A DNA stretch of 64,000 bases, taken from contig NZ_AYTW01000028.1 of assembly GCF_002752635.1 (NCBI RefSeq), positions 1 through 64,000 on the forward strand. Reading direction: 5' to 3'. The notes beneath the pieces were generated by a model. It was not told the DNA's origin, did not search any database, and saw only the letters and a program-made list of their open reading frames with translations. Made by a program: the position numbers and the translations under genes. The DNA comes from Mesotoga sp. Brook.08.105.5.1 (lineage in GTDB: Bacteria > Thermotogota > Thermotogae > Petrotogales > Kosmotogaceae). Positions 1 through 7,332 of this stretch are shown here, in pieces (position 1 is the stretch's first letter; each line of letters begins with the position of its first letter).

Positions 1-227
1 GGAGTCTTTCCTACGGATACTTCTCTCTTAAAGATGGCTTATCTAGCAATAATAAATATAACAAAGAAATGGACAGTAAGAACCCTTGAATGGTCAAAGA
101 TCCTAACTCAACTTGTGATAAAGTATGAAAGATTAGCTAAGTACATAAGCTGATTCTTAAACCCATTACAAAAAAGGGGTTTACACAAAAAAAGAGACAG
201 AACCGCGTCTGAATTTGAAGTGGTTCT
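1..227. other. Left-edge sequence without recognised gene
   Basis: No reading frame here has a convincing ribosome-binding site or a recognisable protein. The stretch contains a run of seven A residues around 187-193 and ends where the hairpin array begins. It may be the tail of a repeat or an eroded spacer; I see nothing else in it. Confidence 0.4.
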
Positions 228-457
228 CATCCCCGCGGAGCGGGCCTTGCGTCCCCGGATGAATCTCCGGGCATTGCGACCTGGCGTGGTCTTCGCCAGC
301 CTTGCGTCCACTGAGAGCTTTTCAGTGCAATGCGTCCCACCGAAGGTGGCATACTCTCACTTCCGCCGATGATTCTCGGCACATCACTTCCTGCGCAGCA
401 GCATCACTTCCTCGCGCCAGCGAGCCTCACTTCATGCCGAAGGCAGCCTTGCGTATT
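228..457. repeat. Array of nine short variable-stem hairpins with conserved spacers
   Basis: Nine consecutive hairpins lie at about 232-244, 255-270, 282-298, 310-326, 337-349, 365-380, 392-400, 412-423 and 435-445. Each has a 3-5 bp stem and a 3-7 nt loop. The stems differ (CCCGC, CCGGA, TGGCG, ACTGA, CCACC, GCCGA, TGC, TCGC, TGCC), but the 10-14 nt between them follow two related forms, CCTTGCGTCC-like (first half and last unit) and CATCACTTCC-like (second half). The period is about 22-30 bp. Unlike in CRISPR, the variable parts are self-complementary and the constant parts are not palindromic. No protein-coding potential is convincing across it. Function unknown; a structured RNA, a protein-binding array or a REP-like element are all possible. 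Confidence 0.75.
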
Positions 458-536
458 ATCCGCTCTTTCCTACCCCCAATCTGCCACCTGCTACCACGCT
501 TCTGCTCGCGAACACCTTGCCTTGGACTCTCACATC

Positions 537-1607
537 TCACTGGGGATACTCCTTCACTCTTGCTACGGAGCTCCTCTCTATCAATTCTGGTTTGTGAACA
601 ACTCTGTGAGTATTGGAGCCATTTAGCATATCTAGAAGAATCTCGACTGATTTCCTTCCTACCTCTTCTTTAGGGTGGGCAAAGGTGGTGAGGACTTCTC
701 TGAAATCCCCGATTGGTCCGTCATCGAATCCGATTACGGAGATATCTTCGGGTATATTCAAGGCCAGTCTTTTGGCTACTAACTGAAGCTGAAGAGCGGT
801 CGCGTCATTGTAGCAGAATACTGCTGTCGGACGCAGCTGAGCGGGGAGAGACATGAGTTCGTGAGCTATCTGCATAGGCGCTCCAGTGAATTCCGAGACG
901 TTGAAGGACTTCTCGTAAATCTTTGTGAACCCAAGCTGCTTGCAACGGTCGACGAAACTCTTAGCCCTTATGACACCAGGCAGATGTGTTGACTTGTAGA
1001 TTACAGCAACTCTCTGGTGACCGTATTCAAAGAAGATTTCCGATGCCTTTTCTCCTCCATAGGCGTCATCGAGGACATTGCAGCTTACGTTATCAATATT
1101 CCAGTCACTGTGGACGAGAACGATCTTCACTCCAGATTTGGCCATCGACTTTACGAGATCCTTGTTTGACCTCTTAGTCGCGCTGTAGACTGGGTCGATT
1201 ATCAAGCCCTTCACTCCTGATTCGATCCACTCTGAAAGAATCTGCCTCTCCTTCACTGGATCTTCAGCCGAATTACCTAACAACATCTTGTATTCGTTCC
1301 GGAAGAGATGGTCTTCAGCTCCGAGAACAATATAAGGGAATATGTAGCTGGTTATCTGTTGCACAAGAATGCCGACAAGGTGGTTGTCGTGTCCATAACT
1401 GACGAAGGTTCCAAGGCCCGGTCTTCTTACGATAGCCGCTTCGAAAGAGAGCCGATCCAAAGCTTTTCGGACTGTCTCTCTGCTGGCACTAAACTTGTTC
1501 ATCAATTCCTTCTCTGTGGGGAGTTTATCCCCGACGGAATATTTCCCGGACTTGAGTTCTTCGAGTAAGTAACGTTCAATGAGAGTGTACTTCGGAGTGA
1601 TGGCAAT
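537..1607 (-). CDS. GntR-type HTH / LacI-type sensor transcriptional regulator, AraR-like
   Basis: A DNA-binding repressor for a sugar-utilisation regulon, by family resemblance. The first ~70 residues carry a GntR-type winged HTH (residues near GDKLPTEKEL and SRETVRKAL). The rest is a LacI/periplasmic-binding-protein-like sensor domain (VGILVQQI, VSVIGFDDG-like), the architecture of Bacillus AraR. A start at the TTG at 1505 would delete half of the HTH. The frame stays open to 1616 and codes the missing HTH, so translation must begin upstream. The best candidate is an ATT codon at 1607-1605 right after a GGGGGCG ribosome-binding site, with CTG at 1616 as the alternative. A promoter and a palindromic operator lie directly upstream, implying autoregulation. 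No sugar genes adjoin it, so its inducer cannot be read from context. About 356 residues. Confidence 0.8.
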   Translation of the reverse strand: MAITPKYTLIERYLLEELKSGKYSVGDKLPTEKELMNKFSASRETVRKALDRLSFEAAIVRRPGLGTFVSYGHDNHLVGILVQQITSYIFPYIVLGAEDHLFRNEYKMLLGNSAEDPVKERQILSEWIESGVKGLIIDPVYSATKRSNKDLVKSMAKSGVKIVLVHSDWNIDNVSCNVLDDAYGGEKASEIFFEYGHQRVAVIYKSTHLPGVIRAKSFVDRCKQLGFTKIYEKSFNVSEFTGAPMQIAHELMSLPAQLRPTAVFCYNDATALQLQLVAKRLALNIPEDISVIGFDDGPIGDFREVLTTFAHPKEEVGRKSVEILLDMLNGSNTHRVVHKPELIERSSVARVKEYPQ

Positions 1608-1621
1608 CGCCCCCAGTTAGA

Positions 1622-1633
1622 ATGTACGTACAT
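1622..1633. promoter_or_regulatory. Palindromic operator ATGTACGTACAT
   Basis: This perfect 12-bp palindrome lies between the -10 box and the start of the AraR-like gene. Its TGTACGTACA core matches my recollection of the core of AraR operators in Bacillus. It probably mediates autorepression by the adjacent regulator. Confidence 0.65.
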
Positions 1634-1638
1634 ATAGG

Positions 1639-1667
1639 ATTTTACACTTCAATGTTAGTTGAGTCAA
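1639..1667 (-). promoter_or_regulatory. Promoter of the AraR-like regulator gene
   Basis: On the minus strand TTGACT (1667-1662) is followed after exactly 17 nt by TAAAAT (1644-1639), a near-consensus sigma-70-type promoter. The operator starts 6 nt downstream of the -10 box, where a bound repressor would block initiation. Confidence 0.7.
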
Positions 1668-1839
1668 GTTTTCTTAGCAAGGACCTAGCCTCGATCGATA
1701 TTTGCCTTTCAAAGGTTATACGGAGAACAGTCCTTTCTGACAGAAAAGAGAACACCTGCCGGTGAGAATAGCCGTAAGGTCCTTTCTGAAGATTCTTTTC
1801 GAGAAGATCGAGATGATATACTTCAATCGGGAGGTGGAA

Positions 1840-2355
1840 ATGATGAAGAAATTACTGCTTGTAGTATTGATGGTTGTGGTTCTTTCTGTTTCTGCGTATG
1901 GATACACTTTCAACTCAAACAATATCGGAGCTTCAATCGCATACTTTCCCTTCATCCTTCAAACCTACTCGGCAAGGGGATATTATCACTTCGGTTTCAA
2001 GATAACGAATCCCTGGAGTATTGGCCCGATAGATTTTACTCAAGTTATGTTGTATGCCGGTCCCACAGTTTCCTACAGCTATGACAACGTTCATCACAGT
2101 TTTGAGGCAGGCATCAGCGGAAGACTCTTTTCTGGAATCGAAAATCTTTCTTTCAATCTTTTTGGCAGAAGATTCATGATTGCCGTGGGCCTAAGAGGTT
2201 CATCTACCTTCTCTTTCTCGACACTGAAGCTTGCAAAGCCTCAAATATCACCGGCTCTGAGCATTATCGATGTCACCAAAATGACAGACAGAATGAATTA
2301 CTCGTTGTTCTTCTGGCCGCTGCCGGTGCTCCTGGGATTTGATCTGTACTTCTAA
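1840..2355 (+). CDS. Small exported protein of unknown function
   Basis: The start ATG at 1840 (or 1843) follows the strong site GGGAGGTGG. Upstream in-frame ATG codons have no such site and would bury the signal peptide. The 171-residue product begins MMKKLLLVVLMVVVLSVSAYG, a classical signal peptide with likely cleavage after residue ~22. The mature part has about 150 residues rich in aromatic, Ser and Gly residues, with alternating hydrophobic patterns that suggest a small beta-barrel or beta-sandwich in the cell envelope. I do not recognise the family. It stands alone: the regulator upstream is divergent and the next gene is about 130 bp downstream. Confidence 0.65.
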   Translation: MMKKLLLVVLMVVVLSVSAYGYTFNSNNIGASIAYFPFILQTYSARGYYHFGFKITNPWSIGPIDFTQVMLYAGPTVSYSYDNVHHSFEAGISGRLFSGIENLSFNLFGRRFMIAVGLRGSSTFSFSTLKLAKPQISPALSIIDVTKMTDRMNYSLFFWPLPVLLGFDLYF

Positions 2356-2482
2356 TTGTTCAATGATGTTGTTCCTCAGTGCTCTTGCTTCCTACAATAA
2401 TAGGAGTTCGCAGAGAAGAATGAGCTCTTCCGGGTGAAGGATTTTTCTGATATGAAAATTACTAAGAGGATGTGATCCGCTT

Positions 2483-3022
2483 ATGAGAGTATTCTCTGTT
2501 ATGGGCAGTCCAAGATTGAAGGGCAATACTATGCTTGTCCTGGATAATTTCATGAAGGGAATTAGAGATGGACATGATAAGCTGGAACTGAAATCCGTCT
2601 TTCTTCATGGTAAAAAGATCGAACCGTGTGCGGGTTGCGACAAATGCAAGAATGATGGCGAATCCTGCGTAATTGAAGATGACATGCTTGATCTTTATGG
2701 TGAAGTCGTTGCCGCCAATGTGATTATCTTCTCTACGCCTATTTACTGGTGGAACATGAGTGCTCAGTTGAAGACTTTCCTCGACAGATTGTACGCGCTC
2801 GACTACGAAAAGGCCTTCAAAGGAAAGAAGTTTGTTCTTCTCATGACTTACGGTGGTGAGGATCCTAATTCTGGAGCCGAGATTGTCGAAAAGAGCATGA
2901 GAGAGATCTGTGACTTCGTTTCTATGGAGTTTGTTGCGAGCTTTGGAATGTGCAGCGAATTGAGTGAAGATGAAAGAGCGGAGGCTCTTGTAAAGGTCTA
3001 CAATCTTGGTCTTGACCTTTGA
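2483..3022 (+). CDS. Flavodoxin-family NAD(P)H-dependent FMN oxidoreductase
   Basis: A cytoplasmic FMN-binding reductase of the NADPH-dependent FMN reductase / iron-sulfur flavoprotein superfamily. The N-terminus has the phosphate-binding loop (GSPRLKGNT, residues ~8-16). A four-Cys stretch PCAGCDKCKNDGESC (~48-62) is typical of this superfamily; in iron-sulfur flavoproteins such Cys bind a 4Fe-4S cluster, but the spacing here is closer to the plain reductases. TPIYWWNMSAQLKTFLDR (~85-102) is the isoalloxazine-contact region. The length of 179 residues is normal. The substrate cannot be inferred; quinones, azo or nitro compounds are usual. It appears to be a single-gene unit with only a weak ribosome-binding site. 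Confidence 0.85.
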   Translation: MRVFSVMGSPRLKGNTMLVLDNFMKGIRDGHDKLELKSVFLHGKKIEPCAGCDKCKNDGESCVIEDDMLDLYGEVVAANVIIFSTPIYWWNMSAQLKTFLDRLYALDYEKAFKGKKFVLLMTYGGEDPNSGAEIVEKSMREICDFVSMEFVASFGMCSELSEDERAEALVKVYNLGLDL

Positions 3023-3164
3023 GCTCTATGCAGAACCAGTAGAACTTTGAAAGAATCTATTTGGCTTGAGTCCTTTCAGAGTCGAAGATAGCGTTGAATT
3101 CATTCCAAGGGCATTATGAGATTCGAATCTCTGCCACATTCAGATAGTGCCCCTTTCTATTCCA

Positions 3165-3570
3165 ATCATTACCCACATCATCTTCTATGAAGCTCGTCCG
3201 TCTCTTGCTCTCTCATCATCTCGCGGTTTTTGACTAAGAACCCGGACACGAAGTGTCGGATGAACCAATCTTCTGCTCTTGATCTTAAATCCCCTCTCGA
3301 GAGGGGTGTCGACGGCTTCATCGTCGACGGGGTGTGTGCTCTTAAGATCGGTGGAGCGTGAAGCTAGAGAAAGGGCATTTTCGAGACGTTCGCTTCGCTC
3401 ACGAGAGGACGAGAACTCCCTCTCTCCTGTTTCTCGTACTCTCTCCTCATCTCGTACTCTCGATGCTCTTCTTTGAAACAGACACCCTCCGCCACTTCGC
3501 GGACCTCCTCCCTCAAGAGAGGACTTAAGATCAGGATGATCAGGAGCAAAATACGAATTCACACAAGGAC
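3165..3570. repeat. Dispersed hairpin-rich repeat, copy A
   Basis: About 400 bp that recur, with strong identity, in the 13.5-13.95 kb region. The repeat contains successive stem-loops: GACACGAAGTGTC (3245-3257), CCCCTCTCGAGAGGGG (about 3292-3307), a TCGACG...CGTCGA stem (3308-3328) and a GC-rich stem near 3485-3500. These are separated by conserved non-palindromic stretches such as TTCTGCTCTTGATCTTAAATC. Open frames across it (for example 3185-3562) have low-complexity Arg/Ser/Glu products and are not credible genes. Confidence 0.8.
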
Positions 3571-3894
3571 CGGCTTGTCAGTGGCGTTAACTCCCTTGAA
3601 CGAAAAAAACGTCGCGATTACTGTCATTACAACTGCCGGTTCAGAAGTTCCCTATGTCTAACGAAGACACAAGAGAGAGTCTTGGAAAACTGATCAATCG
3701 AGAATCGGGAGACTGACGATCAAGGAAACACTCCTGTCCACTGGCGGAGCTGATTAAAAGGCTGTTCTTGAGTCTTAGAGTGTTCCTGAATGAAAATACT
3801 TTATCCGGGCGTTGAATTCCCTTGTTCTCCGCAGCAAGAAACGCACTCAGTCTTTAAATCACAGTTTCTGCGAAACTAATCCTAGGATTGCTCC
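3571..3894. other. Intergenic stretch, no gene seen
   Basis: Sequence between the repeat copy and the 3' end of the FAD oxidoreductase gene. Neither strand shows a ribosome-binding site with a plausible reading frame, and I saw no strong terminator hairpin. It may be eroded coding sequence. Confidence 0.4.
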
Positions 3895-5387
3895 TCATGC
3901 CGGCGGCTTTTCACTTTGCCCAAAGACCATGCCGAAATCCTTGCACAGGAACTGAACAGCTCTTCTTCCGGAATCCAGGGCAACCGGAAGCCCGCCGGGT
4001 GCTCTGAGTCGCTGGCCAGCAAAGTACAGATTCCGGATGTTTTCAGGCTTCGAAGGATAGTATTCCATCTTATACTCCTTGGTTGCTACAGTCATCCAGG
4101 ATCCTTTGAATGATCCCAGATACCTCTCATAGGTTAGTGGTGTTGCCACATCCCAAACGGCAGTCTTCTCGGCGGTCTGGGGTAACTTCTCAGATAATAT
4201 CTTAATGAAGTCCTTTGCCAGCTTTTCTTTTTCAATCTCGTACGTGCCGTCTTCCTTTCGGGCTTTCGAGTAATCATAAGTATCTCCAATAATTGCCGAG
4301 GTGACTGCCGTACAGCCTTTGGGCGCGTATCCCTCGTAGCCGGCGTAATTGCAGATCTTAATAACTTGTTCCTCCTTCCCACCGCACATAAGTGGCCTCA
4401 TAGGCACAAAACCCATTTTCTCCGGCAGCCCTTCCAGGTCGACCTCAATGCCGAGACAAATGAATGTGTTAAGCAAAGGTTTTGTGACTTTGCGCATCCT
4501 TTCTGTCCATGGTTCTCTAATGGGGAAATCGAATAAATCGTCGATTGCTGAGAGAGTGTCCCTGGTGACAATCACGGCCTCCGATTGAAGGAGTTCACCA
4601 TCCACGACAACACCGTCGGCGATGCCGTTTCTCACCGAAACTGTGTTTACCCGCATTCCGTAGCGAATCTTGCCGCCCAGAATATCGAATTTCTTTGCCA
4701 TACGCAAAGCCATACTGAGGGAGCCACCTTCAGGATAGCCGCCGTCGCCGGAGGCCAGAGTCGCGAAGGTGAAAACCAGGGCAGTAGCACTGTAATCGGG
4801 GCCTATGATGTTCTCGAACAGGCGCTGTAGTAGTTCGCTCTTGTATCTCATGCCATATTCTTTAGCCGACTGTCTTGCATAGTAGGGCATTTTGGGTAAT
4901 GCTGGCAGCATCCTCAAGATCGTACCCAGGGACATGAATGACTTCTTCTTAGTCTTCAATCCCTTGATGTCGGTCACCGGCATATTGAGCTTTGCGAATC
5001 TCTTCAAATCGCAGCATAGTTTGCTGATTTCTCTTCCATCCTCAGGTGAAAGCTCGATAAGATGATTGTGGAGTCTCTCCACATCACGGTAAAGGCGTGC
5101 TGTCCCTCGTATTCGAATGTGAGAAACACATCGCGATAGTGTACTGCGACGCTATCGTCTATAGCGCCAACTTCCCGCCAGAGTCTGTTAAGAGGTATAT
5201 CCGGGGATGAGCCGGTGAGCCAATGCATTCCACCTTCGAATAGATACCCCTTCCTTTTCCAGCTTGTCGAAGCTCCGCCCGGAATAGTGTGGCTCTCGTA
5301 AATAGTGACGTCGAATCCGCTTTGGAGAGCGTAAATCCCTGCTGTCAAACCTGCAATACCCGCACCGACTATGGCTATGTTTCTCAC
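3895..5387 (-). pseudogene. FAD-dependent phytoene-desaturase-like oxidoreductase, frame-disrupted
   Basis: Two overlapping reading frames together form one protein of about 495 residues. The N-terminal part (5387 down to about 5095) starts MRNIAIVGAGIAGLTAGIYA, the Rossmann GxGxxG motif for FAD, with IYESHTIPGGAS and GGMHWLTG following. The C-terminal part (about 5095 down to 3895) supplies YRDVERLHNHL and ends with the FAD-binding signature FAGQRLRAPGGLPVALDSGR. Family knowledge (CrtI / NAD(P)/FAD carotenoid oxidoreductase-like) expects these in a single chain. A net one-base shift near 5085-5100, around CACGCCTTTACC, separates them. Whether it is a true mutation or a sequencing error cannot be decided here. 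If repaired, it would be a cytoplasmic or membrane-associated polyprenoid or retinol-type oxidoreductase of unknown substrate. Confidence 0.8.
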
Positions 5388-6783
5388 ATTTTCCTCCTAT
5401 GTGTCGACTATCCAACTGCTTTCGAAATCCTGAAAGTCCAGGCTTATCACAGCTTGCTCTTCAATCCCGAATTGAGTCTAGTAAGCTCCGAGATGACTCA
5501 CTTTCTCTCATACTTGATCGATGAGGACTCTTGATCAATTGTTTTCACACATTTCGATGCCGTTCCCCACCAGTATGTAATTCACCCTCAACGACGAAAC
5601 AGAGGTGCGACCAGTCGCGTCCAATCAGGACTACTAGAGGGCAAAAGCGCTGTTCTTAATGCGACTGTACGCTAGCGAAACTTACAAGAAGCACGAAAGG
5701 GTTCTCGTTGACTCGCATCGAATACTGGTCGCGCCGTAATGTACATGGTGAGTTCCGAATACGCTTATCGTAAAATCAAATGTGTGGCGAGCCGACTCTC
5801 CGCTTCGTAAACTGCCCGACAACGGCAACTGTCTTTGTCTAGAGTCGCTTCATGCGGACAAGAGACTCTTTTGCAGTCTCAAGAATCTCTTCTTATGACT
5901 CCAGCAGAGCGAAATTCCTTCTGAATTATATGGCGTTTCCCGAATACACGTCTAATGATATACCCTTTTTGATATTGTGAGAACAGGTCTGAAATCGATT
6001 CTAAGGAAGACTTTGCGAAAACAGATCGTCAAATGCGGCAGGTATTCCAGCCTCCGAAATCATTTCATCATCTTTCAGACCTCGGGGAAATCCCGAAGCA
6101 TCGAGTCTCTTGAGATGTTCGCAAATCTAACCTAAAATGTCTGGAAGAAACCCACCGTCTCAGGAATCTGCTTATCTTCAACTGCATGGCGCTCCACCAG
6201 CGAGTCCTATTTCATTGATAATCATTGTCTCGATGAAATCTGACCTGGAAGAACGATCAGAACCAAGTCTTGCACCCTTCACGCAAAACATCAATTCATT
6301 CTCCTCTCGTTCAAACCAAGTTTTGCGCTCAACTCATCTGATAAGAAAGACAAGTCAACAAAAAAGACGCCTGAAAACAAATGAAGAAACTGTCGAGGAT
6401 GTGAAAGATCTCCTATGGAATTAGATATACCGAAACCCCAAACTTTCGATAATTGCTCTGAAATTAGAGCATTGTCAAACACCAAACCAAGGAAATCTCT
6501 TCATCTGTATTCGCCCTATTTCCAGTGTGCGGTGGAAGTCTCGATATTGATTACCTGAACGTAGGCAGGAGTCTCAATAGCCAAGAGCCTCGACTGTCCT
6601 CAAACAGCGCAAATCGAGAATCCAGAAGAGGGTGTAAACTCTTCGGACAAAGACCCGGAGGATGCCTGAAATGAAGAAGGCAGATGCTGATTAGTAGTAG
6701 GGCAAATGATTAAGTATTAAGATTAAGTCATTAAGTATAATTAATCCATTGATTATGATAAGATTGATTAAAGAGATAATGTT
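5388..6783. other. 1.4-kb gene-poor stretch upstream of the fibre-like locus
   Basis: No frame longer than about 95 codons is open, and none has a ribosome-binding site plus a recognisable product. Stops are frequent in all frames. The last 80 bp are AT-rich with repeated ATTAAGT units (6713-6735) and a TATAAT at 6736-6741, and probably carry the promoter of the downstream exported protein. Confidence 0.45.
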
Positions 6784-6798
6784 TTGGAGGTGAGACTA

Positions 6799-7332
6799 AT
6801 GAGAAAGACGCTACTATCGGCAGTGTTCGTCACCTGCCTCGTGATGATAGTCTTCAGTGCACAAAACACTGCTTCTCAGGAACTGAGAATCATCGTTGAA
6901 TCTGTGGCTTTGCTAGACGTCTCGAACTCATCAGTCTCTTTTGAGATCCCCCAGGAGATGATCGTACCCGGGTCAGCAATCTTTCTCCAGAACATTGAAG
7001 GTGGCCACTTGAAGTACACTTCTCTTACGGAAGCTGGGAGTTTGAGAAAGATTACCGCTTCGCTCTCCGACTTCTCGTTGCTGGAAGTGCTCGAGATTGG
7101 TATTACGGTCAGTGCGCCCGATAGTGGAAGGGGAAGGGTTGGAGTTTCCAGTGGAAGAGTCTTGCTCACGGCTGACCCTCAACCTGTGGTTGAAGGTATT
7201 GGCAGCGGATGGACCGGTACTGAAGATGCAGATGGTGCAATGGTGGTTTATGATATCAACATGTTCTCCGCGGAAATGCTAGTAGATGGTGTGGTAAATC
7301 TGGAAGTCTTATTCACTCTTACAGAAGGTTAA
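6799..7332 (+). CDS. Exported beta-rich protein, putative fibre subunit (paralogue 1)
   Basis: The ATG at 6799 lies 8 nt after GGAGGTGAG. The TTG at 6784 would start inside the ribosome-binding site. The 177-residue product has a signal peptide (MRKTLLSAVFVTCLVMIVFSA) and a mature part rich in beta-strand patterns. It aligns by eye with the 204-residue protein encoded at 11327-11941: ESVALLDV versus NEIALLAV, LKYTSL versus LRYTSL, RKITA versus RKVTT, TGTEDADG versus TGTEANAG, and the end LFTLTEG versus IFTLVDES. This makes the two secreted paralogues. The gene is convergent with the outer-membrane barrel gene and their stop codons overlap (TTAA). I infer a pilin- or coat-like subunit handled by the chaperone-like and barrel proteins; the family itself is not recognised. 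Confidence 0.7.
   Translation: MRKTLLSAVFVTCLVMIVFSAQNTASQELRIIVESVALLDVSNSSVSFEIPQEMIVPGSAIFLQNIEGGHLKYTSLTEAGSLRKITASLSDFSLLEVLEIGITVSAPDSGRGRVGVSSGRVLLTADPQPVVEGIGSGWTGTEDADGAMVVYDINMFSAEMLVDGVVNLEVLFTLTEG

Noticed and set aside
228-457. CRISPR array
   Set aside because: Units are only 22-30 bp, the variable parts are self-complementary and the constant parts are two different 10-mers; no cas genes are near.
3185-3562. Reading frames across the dispersed repeat (also 13,713-13,990 and 13,742-14,047)
   Set aside because: Products are low-complexity translations of hairpin DNA in several frames at once, without ribosome-binding sites.
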